Below, in pieces: positions 9,527-19,814 of a DNA stretch of 29,610 nt; the stretch's first letter is position 1, and the number at the start of each line of letters is the position of its first letter. Source of the DNA: Scleroderma bovista (taxonomy: Eukaryota; Basidiomycota; Agaricomycetes; Boletales; Sclerodermataceae). Made by a program: the position numbers and the translations under genes. Under the pieces are notes generated by a model, which searched no databases, had not been told where the DNA came from, and worked only from the letters and a program-made list of their open reading frames with translations. The stretch covers positions 1-29,610 of the forward strand of contig JAYMGJ010000353.1 in NCBI GenBank assembly GCA_037178675.1. The letters run 5' to 3'.

Positions 9527-10018
9527 CTCCCCCTCACTGTGCTGCATGTAGAGCACTTCAGTGAATAAGGTGCTAGATGCTGCCAGAGGGAAACTGTAAG
9601 CCTAGTTGAGCTCTGAACTTTGCGAATTTCTCGCAGGGTAAGTTCTTGGTGAGCAGATCAGTGGGATTCTCAGCACCATCAATGAAGAATAGCTCCACAT
9701 TACCTTTTGTGACTGACTCGTGGATTCCGTGGTAGCAGATGTCGATGTGCTTGGAGCAAGGCTCCATCACAGGGTTGGATGCCATGAATATGGACCCTTG
9801 ATTATCACTGCAAATTGGGATAGCTTTCAGCTTGTAGCCAAGCTTACCGAGCAAACTTCAAATCCAGGTAACTTGGCGAGCACAATTGCTCAAAGCCATG
9901 TATTCAGCCTCAGTGGACAAGTACGCAATAGTTTTCTGCACACAAGAAGTCCAACTGATCAAGCCATCTGCAAGCTTCAGGTAGAAACCTGTCTGTGAGA
10001 GGTGAGAGGTAGGGTCTG

Positions 10019-10324
10019 TCTTGAAAAAAGTGTGTGGGGGGTTGCTGCAGTGGACCTAAAGGACAGAAGAGCTAGGAGGATGTTGGTAACCCTGTAGTAA
10101 CCTCAGTAGATGTTCAAGCTACTATATTAGAGTAGTACCTGTAGTAACTACTACAAGTTAGTATGAGTAAAAGAGTGTGTAAAGGACTACTTACCCTCAG
10201 TAGATGTTCAAGCTACTGAGGGACTAAAGAAATACTACTGTGTATGTGCACTCTAAAGGCTTATGTAAGCATCGTGCAGTCATGCGCTGAAGTACCAGTA
10301 ACACATGCTGGTTAACCTTCAACA
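10019..10324. mobile_element. Solo LTR, 306 bp, with GTCTG target duplication
   Basis: It splits the copia-1 RNase H. GTCTG flanks it at 10014-10018 and 10325-10329, and copia-2 has the uninterrupted sequence (AGGGTCTGATCCCC). The ends TCTTGAA ... TTCAACA resemble the copia-type TGTTGAA/TTCAACA termini with one change. The interior contains repeated short tracts (AGTAGATGTTCAAGCTACT twice, near 10100 and 10200). Confidence 0.85.
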
Positions 10325-10547
10325 GTCTGATCCCCAATCTGAGTCCATGCATGCAATCAGGCCAGCACCGGATCCACCATTGTATACTAGGGAGTATGTA
10401 GGTGTCCCAATAAGATAGCGACAGATATACAGCACTTTACTTAGGTGGTCCTGGGATGGGTTTGCAGCATGGCACAAGAGGTGCATGACTGCAAAAGCAA
10501 TGTCAGGCCTAGTGCCTAACATAAGGTACAGAAGGGACCCAATAACT

Positions 10548-10834
10548 TGTTGAAATTCCTACTCGATCACTACCATTCTTTGGTACTTACTGATAGTTTC
10601 CTTATTGGTGCGACGAGCATCCTTACGTAAGCACAGACTATTTTCATCCATTTGAGATTCCTTTCACCTCAGTGTTCCAAGATGAATCACTGAGGTAAGA
10701 TACTGTTACACACTCTTTTATTTAGTACTAACCTACCTACTAAGTTGCCTCTGAGCTAGGTTAGTTATATCTAGTGTTCCAAGATGAATCACTGAGTTGC
10801 CTCTGAGCTAGTTCCCTGCACGAGCCATCTAACA
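10548..10834. mobile_element. LTR-like insertion, ~287 bp, flanked by AATAACT
   Basis: It starts TGTTGAAATTCC and ends CATCTAACA. AATAACT occurs at 10541-10547 and 10836-10842, and copia-2 has the empty site (CCAATAACTGTCTGG). The exact right end is uncertain by 1-3 bp. Inside, GTGTTCCAAGATGAATCACT occurs twice (near 10670 and 10775) and GTTGCCTCTGAGCTAG twice, so a local duplication occurred within it. Confidence 0.75.
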
Positions 10835-11316
10835 AAATAACTGTCTGGAAATGGGAGCGGAGTTCCACATCAACAGGCTCTGTATTCTTGGTGGCATAGT
10901 AGCCAGCCAGCAGTGGGGTGCTTGCAGACTTTGCATTTAGCATGCTGCAGTGTTTGACAACCTTTTGAAGGTATGCACATTGATCCAAGTGGATAGCATG
11001 ACCTTTGTGAGTGATTCACATACAAAGGAACTGCTTAGGTTCTCCAAGGTCTCTGCACTCCCATTTGCACATGAACTGCGCTTTGATGGCATTGACAACA
11101 GCCTTATTAGGGCCACAGAATAGTGTGTCATCAATGTAGATAATACCGATGACAATGTTGGTGCCTTTCTTCTTGTAGAAGAAGATGCCTGCTTCAGACT
11201 TAAGGTGCTCAAACCCGAGCTCTTTGAGAGACTCATCGAGTGTGCACCACCAAGCTAGGCCAGCCTGTTTAAGGCCATAGAGGGCACACCAGAGGTGGAG
11301 CACTTTGCACTCTTGC

Positions 11317-11698
11317 TGTAACGGTCTAACTTTTTATCTTATCTAATCTGTGATTAGATGACATCTTATCTTATCGTAGCATAGTATCTTATCTAGTGCA
11401 TCTTATCTGTAGGTCTGTCTGGACCACAGCCTTGTGCTGTGCATGCTGTATCCCTTGATGTCATTAGCATAGCCTTACTGCAGGATGGCAGCTGTGCTCA
11501 CTGCCTCGTACAGCATACAGCCTCATGGATAGCCTCGCACAGGACATGTGTAGTGTAGTATATATACTGCTGCAATCCAGCACCCAGAGGCTCTCCATTC
11601 GAGCTCTCTTTGGGTCTTTGCTCTAAGATGCTTGCATCCTTTCCTCCTCAGAGTCTCTGTGTGGTAGTTCTTTGGGTTTCTCCCTTAGGGTTGTCTCA
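11317..11698 (+). mobile_element. Solo LTR of the gypsy-A/C family (382 bp) with CTTGC target duplication
   Basis: It starts TGTAACGGTC, ends TTGTCTCA, and has TATATATA at 11559-11566. CTTGC flanks it at 11312-11316 and 11699-11703. Copia-2 shows the uninterrupted site (GCTCTTGCCCAGG). It defines the LTR ends of the two gypsy elements in this window. Confidence 0.93.
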
Positions 11699-13375
11699 CT
11701 TGCCCAGGAACTGCAAACCCTTTGGGTTGTTCCATGTAGATCTCTTCCTTGAGCTTGCCATACAAGTAGGCACTCCAAACGTCGAGTCCAGTGATATACC
11801 AGTTTTCAAGTGCAGCAAGTGCAAGCATGAGGTGCACTGTTTCAAAGTGCACAACTGGTGAGAAGACCTGGTCAAAATCCAATCCCTCAACCTGGGAAAA
11901 GCCTTTTGCTACTAAGCGGGCTTTCTTGCAGCCATCTGACTTGATGTCAAAGACCCATTGATTCTTTATGACCTTCCTGTCTCGGGGACGGTCAACTAGC
12001 TCAAAGACCTTGCACTTTCACAGCACGTCGAGCTCTTCTTGGCAAGCAAGTCACCAGAGTTTATGCTCAGCTTGGGGTAAGCGAGTGATGTCCTTGTAGG
12101 ACCAATTGCAGATGCTCTCATATTGAGGCTTGTGGGTTTCAAGGGCTTTGCCCATCAGGAATTGGACTAGGTTTGCTCCCCCTTCCTTGCACATCTTTTG
12201 CACATCTTCCTCACTGGGTGTTGCAGAGGTGTTGGGGAAACCACCAGGGATATGGTCTGGTGTGTCTGGTTGTGGGGGCCTAGAGGTCTCACCCACTGTT
12301 TCTCGCCATCAAGAGGCACTTTCAATATCCCAGAGTTGTTCGACGGGATGTCACTGCTCACCATATACGTTGCTGGGGTGCAATGGCACTCTACGTTCAT
12401 GTTGGGGGCAGGCAGGGATATTCACTGCAGGGGGTTGCAGCACATTCTGGCGGCGTTCAGCTTGGCCAGGGTGCTGCAGTGCTGGTGGTGGTGGGTTTCT
12501 CGCCGGTGAAGGCATTCTCAGTGCCAGTGGAGGCACTGGAGATGGCGTACAGGGAGGATTTATTTGATTAGGCTCTTCCTCAGGAGCCTCAGGTTCCTCA
12601 CGCTTTGGATCATCATCCAGCACTTGGGGATGTGGGTAGCCATGGTTGTGTTCCACATTGTCATCACTGTCAATATCATCAGGGGGATTCCCTGGTCGAT
12701 TGGTGGTAGGTTTTGGATTTACCCTTCCAAAAGGGTTCGAGAGGTTCATGCCTGTTCTTGGGGCAGCAAGGGAAGTGACGCTCGTCAAAGATGGCATGAG
12801 CAGCAGTAAATACTGCATTGGTGGAGCGCATAAACAAGAAGTTGTGCTCATTGCCAGGGGCAACACTGACATAGGTCATAAGCTCCGACTTGGGAGCCAT
12901 CTTATTTGCTCGAGCTAAAGCTGGGAGGTAGACAAAGGCTCCACAGCCAAATATGTGTAGGTGATCAATGTTAGGCATCTCCCCCTTAAGCATTTTGTGG
13001 GGGGTGCACCATCACAGGCGAGCTACTGGAGTACAGTTGTAAATGTGGGTTGCGTGAGCAAATGCAAATTCCCACCAGGAGTCAGGAATGCAGGCTTGAT
13101 GCTGCATAGACTCAGCTTTATCCATGAGAGTGCACCCTAGACACTTGGTGTGGCCATTCTGCATGGGGGTTCTTGGAGCACTTTGGTATATTTTAATTCC
13201 TTTCTCAAGGAGTGCTTGATCAAACAGATCAGATTTATATTCTCCACCAGCATTGGACATCCATCCAACGATGTGCATATCATGTTGGACATGCACCATT
13301 TTGAGGAAATCTTTGGCAGCCATAATTGCTGCAGCTTTGGAGCAAAGAGGCATAGTCCAGGCGTGAGAAGTATAG
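11699..13375 (-). pseudogene. copia-1 pol, N-terminal part: integrase, linker, start of reverse transcriptase
   Basis: In coding order from the right: integrase core begins at DYTSHAW (about 13370) and continues through AAKDFLKMV, GWMSNAGGEYKSDLFD, YQSAPRTPMQNG, LMDKAESMQHQACIPDSWW and HATHIYNCTP. The integrase C-terminal part HLHIFGCGAFVYLP and MAPKSELMTYV follows at about 12990-12850. A long Pro/Asp/Glu-rich linker comes next, then RT start FDQVFSPVVHFETV and LDVWSAYLYGKLKEEIYMEQP. The catalytic second Asp is Asn here (MSNAGGE for the usual S-D) and the catalytic Glu of the QQNG-x-x-E region is Lys. Several frame breaks lie in the linker. Everything upstream (gag, protease, 5' LTR) is missing; the X stub abuts at 13376. 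Confidence 0.9.
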
Positions 13376-13492
13376 TCTTGTGTGATAGATGGCTACGATG
13401 AGGGTCTGTCATGCTTATCCTTCACATAAGGATCATTTGATATGGGTGTTATCTTCCATGTTCACTGTACCAAACCTGTTTGGTGCGTGACA
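13376..13492 (-). mobile_element. X7: first ~117 bp of an X LTR
   Basis: Minus orientation, starting TGTCACGCACC at 13492. It matches the first 117 bp of X2 and X5 and then joins copia-1 integrase sequence. CCGG (13493-13496) follows its terminus inside a gag fragment, again a CCGG target. The other end is lost at a rearrangement junction. Confidence 0.8.
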
Positions 13493-13939
13493 CCGGTTTG
13501 GAGCCAGATGAGGACTGGTTGCTGGTCACCTTAGACAAGCCAGAGGTGTTGGCGGAGCTGGTGGAGTTGCCGGTCTGAGCTTGACTGGACTTGGAGGAGT
13601 TGCTGTCAGAATATATGGCCACTACATGGCAAACTTACAAGACTGATTACATTTATTAGTTTTGATATATTAGCCCTACCTACAAGATAAATAGTTTGTA
13701 GTCGTACTGTGTATAATCATTGCATTTGGACCTGGTTCGCACCCATCCACCCATCGTGGTCACCCCGATTGACTCAGCGCGCGAATTCTAACAGTTGCCT
13801 CTGGAGTTGGAGGGCTTGGTGGAGGACAAGGTAAGCTGGCTCTTCATCATACAAGAGATCTTGTCTTTGCGCTCCCAATAGTGCACGTCGATCTCTTGAC
13901 AAAGGGCTCTCAGCCCATTCAGAGTCAGGGGCTTCCTGA
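13493..13939 (-). pseudogene. gag fragment of a different gypsy family
   Basis: After the 190-bp LTR is removed, one frame reads RKPLTLNGLRALCQEIDVHYW, then ERKDKIS and a Ser/Thr/Asn-rich tail (SSKSSQAQTGN ... SSSGSKP). The ALCQEID-HYWERK segment followed by a Ser-rich linker is typical of the capsid end of basidiomycete gypsy Gag proteins as I know them; this is recognition from memory. The fragment is bounded by the copia-2 LTR on the right and X7 on the left. It is not related in sequence to the Gag of gypsy-A. Confidence 0.7.
13604..13793. mobile_element. Short solo LTR, 190 bp, with GTTGC target duplication
   Basis: Ends TGTCAGAAT ... ATTCTAACA are near-perfect inverted copies. GTTGC flanks it at 13599-13603 and 13794-13798. 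Removing it and one GTTGC restores an open gag frame (RGN joined to SSK). It is a fourth LTR family in the window, unusually short. Confidence 0.88.
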
Positions 13940-14227
13940 TGTTGAAGCAATACCTATATACATAGAGGAACTGCTACTCCAACTCACCTGTTGGGTGGAG
14001 TGCACAACCTGAGATGGTAGCAGTAGCTGGTCAAGAGCTGTTATATTATATAAGTGATGGACGCTGTTTATATACAACAAATAGTGTGACACGTGACTGT
14101 GACACGTGACATGTGACATGTAACATCTACTCTAAAGAGGACTATTACTAAGTCTACACTAATATGGGTCACAGTCTTGTGCGCACTTCGTCAATGGTTT
14201 ACACCAGGTGCACGTGCGACTTCAACA
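13940..14227 (-). repeat. 3' LTR of copia-2 (288 bp)
   Basis: Homologue of the LTR at 9240-9526, with ends TGTTGAAG ... CTTCAACA. It is followed by the polypurine side (CTCCCCTCAC on plus) and the copia-2 RNase H end. It interrupts the gag fragment at 13939. Confidence 0.92.
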
Positions 14228-14273
14228 CTCCCCTCACTTGTGCTGCACATAGAGCACTTCAGCGAATAAGGCA

Positions 14274-15376
14274 CTAGATGCTGCCAGAGGGAAACTGTAA
14301 GCCTAGTTGAGCTCTGAACTTCGCGAATTTCTCGCAGGGTAAGTTCTTGGTGAGCAGATTGGTGGGATTCTCAGCACCATCAATGAAGAATAGCTCCACG
14401 TTGCCTTTTGCGACTGACTTGCAGATTCCGTGGTAGCAGATGTCAATGTGCTTGGAGCGAGGCTCCATCACAGGGTTGGATGCCATGAATATGGACCCCT
14501 GATTATCACTGCAAATCAGGATAGCTTTCAGCTTGTAGCCGAGCTCACTGAGCAAGCTTCAAATCCAGGTAACTTGGCAAGCACAATTGCTCAAAGCCAT
14601 GTATTCAGCCTCAGTGGACAAGTACGCAATAGTTTTCTGCACACAAGAAGTCCAACTGATCAAGCCATCTGCAAGCTTCAGGTAGAAACCTGTCTGCAAG
14701 AGGCAAGAGGTAGGGTCTGATCCCCAATCTGAGTCTGTGCATGCAATCAGGCCAGCACCGGATCCACCATTGTATACTAGGGAGTAGGTAGGCATCCCAA
14801 TCAAATAGCAACAGATGTACAGCACTTTATTTAGGTGGTCCTGGGATGGATTCATGGCATGGCGCGAGAGGTGCATGACTGCAAAGGCAATGTCAGGCAT
14901 AGTGCCTAGCATAAGGTACAGGAGGGACCCAATAACTGTCTGGAAACAGGAGCAGAGATCCACATCAACAGGCTCTGTATTTTTGGTGGCATAGTAGCCA
15001 GCCGGCAGTGGGGTGCTTGCAGACTTTGCATTTAGCATGCCACAGCGTTCAACGACCTTTTGGAGGTATGCGCACTGATCCAAGTGGATAGCACAACCTT
15101 TGCGAGTGATTTACATACAGAGAAACTCTTTAGGTTCTCCAGGGTCTCTGCACTCCCATTTGTGCATGAACTGTGCTTTGATGGCATTGACAACAGCCTT
15201 ATTAGGGCCACAGAATAGTGCGTCATCAATGTAGATAATACCAATGATGATGTTGGTGCCTTTCTTCTTATAGAAGATGCCTGCTTCAGACTTAAGGTGC
15301 TCAAACCCGAGCTCTTTGAGAGACTCATCGAGTGTGCACCACCAAGCTAGGCCAGCCTGTTTAAGGCCATAGAGGG
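14274..15376 (-). pseudogene. copia-2 pol, C-terminal part: reverse transcriptase and RNase H
   Basis: Closely related to copia-1 but without its LTR insertions. In coding order: SLYGLKQAGLAWW, GIIYIDD (YIDD at 15222-15233), DQCAYLQKVVERC, GTMPDIAFAVMHLSRH, DSDWGSDPTS, SWTSCVQKTIAYLSTEAEY, CSDNQGSIFMASNP and LLTKNL. In-frame stops at 15111-15113 (TAA, after FLCM) and 14559-14561 (TGA, after TWI) fall at the same codons as in copia-1. Reverse transcription and RNA removal would be its role, but it cannot make a full-length product. The retroposed insert at 15377 interrupts the RT just upstream of YGLKQAG. Confidence 0.92.
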
Positions 15377-16603
15377 AATGCCTCTTGTACCTCAACCACC
15401 ACCTTCCCCTTTGGGACAGGCCTCTGCCCCACCCAAACATCAGTGTACTCCCTCATCACCGTGCATGATCCTTCTCTCAGAGATTGGAAAGTGCTACCAT
15501 GCCTTCCCCAAAGGTACCTTCCAGTCTCAATTCGCGCCCCCTGCAGTCCCCCGCTCAGTCCTCCACCACATCGACACTCACCCATTTTTCTGGTCCTGGA
15601 CCACGAAAGCCGGCCCCAATGCTGGCAAGTCCTTTGCCGTTCCTACTGTCCCAACCTCGTGTCCAAAGGCTGTCCAGTGGATAGTCTCTATTTTCCATGC
15701 ATTCAAAATGCAGCTCACCCCCCAGGTGCTTGACCAGGAGACAGGCAGGGTTCTCCCTGCCTACGTCAAACTGTATCAGAACAACATGCTGATGCACCTG
15801 CGTGCTCAGCTGGCCCACTGTCGTGTGGGCAAACCCCCCCCGCTACCGCCCCCCAGCCAGTTGCATCTAGAGCCCCCCAGCCCCCCTTAGCATTGTCGCG
15901 GAGCTCCAAAAGGAGATTGTGGCCCTGTGAGCCGAGGTCCAGGCCCTCTGGCTTCTGCATGAGGCATCCACACTACCCCCCCCTTCCCCACACACCACCC
16001 CCACTGTGGTGCCCCCACATCCCCCCTCCCCCTCTGCCGCCTCATCTATGTCCATAGTTCAGGAGGGAGTCGCCCACCCCGATCACCAGTGGTTGCAGTC
16101 TGTCATAGACAACCAATACTGCCCACCAGCATTCAAACACATTGACTCCTCTATGGTCCCATCCTATCCCCTTGTCATCCCCGAGGACATTCAGCAGGTC
16201 TTGCAGGTGATATACGAAGCGGACATCCGGTTCGTGGGTTTCAACTCCAACAGCGACCTCTGTGTTGCCATCTGGTCTCCCGCCAAGCTCATCATCACGG
16301 CAGTTGTCATTCAAGCGGGTGCCCTTTTGCCCCCTCCCCCCATATGGTAGCCCTGTGGCCCCTATCCCCCCCCCTTTTTCTTTGCCCAGCTTGTTGGTAC
16401 CCTTCCGAGTACACAGCGCTTGGGGGGTGGTGTATGCCCCCTGCAGCCCATGCTCACTGGGTATTGCCAGAGCAGCGGGTGTGTAGCCAGAGAAGGACTT
16501 AGTGTTGATATTATGGAAGTGTTTGTTACTTGTCGTTAGTGGAGTGCAGAATGGGGTGACTCACCCCAAAGCACTATAATTCAATATATATATATAAAAA
16601 AAA
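15377..16603 (+). mobile_element. Poly(A)-tailed retroposed insert in copia-2
   Basis: It is flanked by GGCCATAGAGGG (15365-15376 and 16604-16615); the repeat may reach about 18-20 bp with one mismatch (GGGAATGCC against GGGCATGCC). The right end is an A-rich tail (ATATATATATAAAAAAAA). Tail plus a long target repeat is the mark of target-primed reverse transcription by a LINE-type enzyme, not of LTR or DNA elements. The insert has no reverse transcriptase, so it is a non-autonomous retroposon, a processed copy of a cellular mRNA, or a LINE ORF1 piece. Confidence 0.85.
15378..16350 (+). pseudogene. Unrecognised coding region carried by the retroposed insert
   Basis: The first frame, 15378-15890, gives a Pro-rich N-terminus (PLVPQPPPSPLGQ), then a denser part (CYHAFPKGTFQSQF, HIDTHPFFWSWTTKAG, AVQWIVSIFHAFKMQL, LPAYVKLYQNNMLMHLRAQL). 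After a C-rich run it shifts one frame to LSIVAELQKEIVAL*AEVQAL, which looks like a short coiled coil, then a Pro-rich linker and HPDHQWLQSVIDNQYCPPAF, YPLVIPEDIQQVLQVIYEAD and FVGFNSNSDLCVAIWSP, ending at 16350. The TGA at 15928-15930 probably replaces CGA. One frameshift and one stop in about 320 codons suggest recent loss of function. The ATG at 15378 may belong to the target repeat, so the true start may be missing. I do not recognise the family. Confidence 0.55.
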
Positions 16604-17055
16604 GGCCATAGAGGGCATGCCAAAGGTGGAGCACTTTGTGCTCTTGCCCAGGAACTGCAAACCCTTTGGGTTGTTCCATGTAGATCTCTTCCTCGAGCTT
16701 GCCATACAAGTAGGCGCTCCGAATGTCAAGTCCAGTGATATACCAATTTTCAAGTGCGGCAAGCGCAAGCATGAGGCACACTGTTTCAAAGCGCACAACT
16801 GGTGAGAAGACCTGGGAGAAGCCTTTCACTACTAAGTGGGCTTTCTTGCAGCCATCTGACTTCATGTTGAAGACTCATTGATTCTTTATGACCTTCTGGT
16901 CTCAGGGATGGTCAACTAGCTCAAAGACCTTGCGCTTTCGCAGGACGTCGAGCTCTTCTTGGCAAGCAAGTCACAAGAGTTTCTGCTTGGCTTGGGGTAA
17001 GCAAGCAATGTCCTTGTAGGACCAATTGCGGACACTCTCATATTGAGGCTTGCAG
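16604..17055 (-). pseudogene. copia-2 pol, start of reverse transcriptase and linker end
   Basis: The frame resumes beyond the retroposed insert: KSDGCKKAHLVVKGFSQVFS, PVVRFETVCLMLALAALENW, LDIRSAYLYGKLEEEIYMEQP and GFAVPGQ, the conserved N-terminal part of copia RT. Before it, the linker end (KVIKNQ*) is degraded. The X2 LTR cuts the element at 17055. Integrase, gag and 5' LTR of this copy are not in the window. Confidence 0.9.
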
Positions 17056-19141
17056 TGTCACACACCAAACAGGTTTGGTACAGTGAACATGGAAGATAAC
17101 ACCTATATCAAATGATCCTTATGTGAAGGATAAGCATGACAGACCCTCATCATAGCCATCTATCACACAAGAAGACTATCCTTATGCAAGAGATGAATGC
17201 CGACATCCAGCAGTCATCCCTCGCACAAGAACCACCAAGAAGCAGAAGAAACTGAAGGAATAATGTCAATTGTGGTATGAGAAAGGAATGCACACATTTG
17301 CAGTCCAACTCCCATACCAGAATGATCAAAGAAGCCGAAGAATTGATGGAGAAACGAAGGAGAAAGAGAAGAAATGATTTTTAGCACCCAAATGTCATTT
17401 TTAGGCGCCCAGTGCCGGCATTCCGATATTTTGAATAGCTCCATCGTTTCTGAAGCTATCAGGCATGTGACTATACCATCAGAGAGCCTAGAACGTGGTC
17501 TATCTGCCTGTCAAGTTCCGACGCAAATCTGACATTTCCCACGGAGTTATTCCCCCCACAATCCAGACGTTCGTCTCATCGCTCACTATGGAGTCTGTAT
17601 TTTCTCTGGATCATTTCTCCACTATTGCTGCAGATCTCCACTATGTCCTGCTCTTAGGACAGCCTCTCCCAGAGTTCCTGTGCACTGCCTGGCACATATC
17701 TTCCCAGCCTGCTCCCTCAGTCCCTCTCATTCTCGGTCAGCACATTCTCCTCATCAGTCCTGCATCAAGGACGTACTTTGGTCATCTTAGGTCTATTGTC
17801 AAGCTTGAGAAGTCTTCTCTGGTTGTCTCTGTGTCCCCTGAGCCCTGAGCCTATGGTCCCTTCCTCCCAGATACTTGCCATGTCCATCTTCCTCTGTCGT
17901 TTGTCTTGCTTCCCTGGATGCATCAAATTCAATACTTTATCTGCTTCCCTACTTTCAGACAATGTCCCCCAGCACCATGACAGTTATGCCCCCACTTTAT
18001 AGTGCTATTAGGAAGAAGAACCCTCTCTCGTTCTTTCCCAGAAGAGAGCTCGTCAAGGGAGCCCATGGTTGTGCTTCAGTGGTGCTAGAACACATGCACT
18101 ATACCTTAGTGTATGCTGACCCCCCAAAAGACCTCTGGACCCCAGGTACCCTTCTTGTGGCTGTACTGTCTTGGATCAATCCCCCTATTTGTCTCAGATC
18201 TTCCCCATTGTTGGGCCATCAAGTTCCTGGTGGTACACAGCCTCCCATGGCTGTGCATCAATGAATCCTCTTGCTGTGCAGTGACTCATCCCTTGCTTAC
18301 TGATGCTCTCTTGTCATCAGTATTACTCTATCCCTTTTGCATTTTTGGTATATTACTCAGCTGATGACTCACTCCCTTACCAATCAATCTTGTCATGCAG
18401 CTTACTCATTCCTTTACTCAGCAGCTTATTCATGCTCCCTATGCTTACTCATTCCTGCTTATCCCATGCTTACTGATCGCTTACAAACCCCTTACAAAGC
18501 TCTTACCAATCCCTTACCAATCCTTGACAAATTCTGCTTACTCCCTTCTCTTTTTGTACTTTAATGCTGTGCCCCCCCATGTATTTAAACCCCTGGGCTC
18601 AGCCCAGTGAGGAGAGACCCAATTGCACGAAATTATCCCTCTCTCAGACTCTCTCAGTCAGTATCCCCTCAGCTCTTTGAGTCTTGTAGGCTTCAGTGAA
18701 GGTCTAAAGGCTCTGATATCTCAAGTTTATTCAATCCATTCAAGTCCAAGTATTTCTCTAGGCTCAAGCAGAGTCTAGCCTGTCTATCCTTCAGCTCTCA
18801 TTTCTTCTGGATGTCAGGAGCCCCCTTGTCCCCTTGCTGCACCAATCTCTAGGTGTAGTATTGCTGTTTCAGTCTCAGTCAACCCAATCCCCACTTTGAC
18901 ACTTCCTAGGCTTTAGGAAGAGTCCAGACCCCTATCCCCTTCATCTTCTATTACTCCTGTACCCCAGAAGTATCCTGCATCACCGTCTGCATCACCCTGT
19001 TGGTGTAGATCCCCTTTCCCCCTCCTCAGCATATCCTCTCTGGACACTGTGGAGGTAAACCACCACTCACACTTTTTGTAGTCCTTTGTTGGTGTTGTGT
19101 TTGGGTTGTTGTTTCGACCTAAACCCACACTTTGACTCACA
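17056..19141 (+). mobile_element. X2: LTR of family X (2086 bp)
   Basis: Starts TGTCACACACCAAACAGG and ends TTTGACTCACA, colinear with X1. It contains ATCCTT-ATGTG-AAGGAT near 17116-17133, the U3 ORF from 17588 (MESVFSLDHF) stopped by TGA at 17846-17848, an 11-bp repeat array (18458-18523), TGACTCA sites at 18282-18289 and 18365-18371, a TATA-like GTATTTAAA near 18581-18589, and the palindrome CTGGGCTCAGCCCAG just downstream. The left flank is GCAG in copia-2; the right flank CTGC does not repeat it, so either an internal region follows or the right side is rearranged. TGGTGCC four bases after the end could be a primer-binding site. Confidence 0.82.
18458..18523 (+). promoter_or_regulatory. 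11-bp phased repeats upstream of the X2 TATA-like box
   Basis: Six 11-bp units beginning CTTA: CTTATCCCATG, CTTACTGATCG, CTTACAAACCC, CTTACAAAGCT and CTTACCAATCC twice. It is the mirror of the X1 array, about 60 bp upstream of the TATA-like box. One unit per DNA turn suggests same-face protein binding; that is inference. Confidence 0.55.
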
Positions 19142-19814
19142 CTGCTGGTGCCACTTTGCTGACAAGGATTCCTCAAGCTTCTGCAAGGATATGACACTCT
19201 TGAAGATGAGGTAATCCAAAGGATGTACAAGAAATATACCATCATAACATCCAATGGTATGTGCATTCACATGAACAAATGACTTCAGACTGTATTCATA
19301 TTTCGTCAGGTGTAACATCCATTCAGAAACTCCCGCCAATGCATGGTGATATTCCTCCACAGCCACAGCCAATAGATATTTCGAGGTGCCTGGTGGCCCA
19401 TTATGCATCAAGGTGGCACCACATTAGGACGATGAATCTTGAAAAGTCTGCTAGCCTTGGTCACTGGACAGATGAATTTGTGAGACCACCACCTCCAATT
19501 CCATGACAAAGCCACACAAGCAATAATCCTACTTCAATAAGACTACCAGGCTCCCAGGACTCCAGAACCTCAGAGGCAACCATGTGGTCTGCCATGCATT
19601 TGCTGTCTTTGCTTATCCCACCTCGATCGTCGTTGAATGAACATATCCAATGGAGGCACCAACACCCCCAAGGCAGTGACTTTGCCATAGGTCCTTCCAT
19701 TGCTTACATTTTTCCTTTTGCTGATCATCCCTCACGGCACACTATTTTTGTAGATTCTGACAAACTTCAGCCCATGACTGTACCACCAATACATTTTCTC
19801 TTTGTTCAGTTGAC
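19142..19814. other. Unassigned stretch after X2
   Basis: No known domain. A minus-strand frame is open from 19411 into the LTR end (19067), containing LAVAVEEYHHALAGVSEWML and IFLVHPLDYLIFKSV, with ordinary amino-acid composition. It has no upstream continuation and no second copy in this window to test. It could be the internal region of an X element or captured host DNA. Confidence 0.4.

Larger units (their letters stand above)
9573..11316 (-). pseudogene. copia-1 pol, C-terminal part: reverse transcriptase and RNase H, with two LTR insertions
   Basis: Pieces in coding order: 11316-10836, 10547-10325 and 10018-9573. They contain YGLKQAGLAWW, the RT catalytic YIDD at 11127-11138, DQCAYLQKVV, GTRPDIAFAV, DSDWGSD, then RNase H with SWTSCVQKTIAYLSTEAEY and CSDNQGSIFMASNP, ending near DLLTKNL. 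This is the normal copia order. In-frame stops are at 11016-11018 (after FLCM) and 9858-9860 (TWI*SLL). Both sit at the same codons as stops in copia-2. Solo LTRs are inserted at 10019 and 10548. The piece is clearly inactive. Confidence 0.92.

Noticed and set aside
12130..12809. Plus-strand ORFs across the copia-1 linker
   Set aside because: They are antisense to the integrase-RT linker of copia-1, whose flanking domains are clear on the minus strand.
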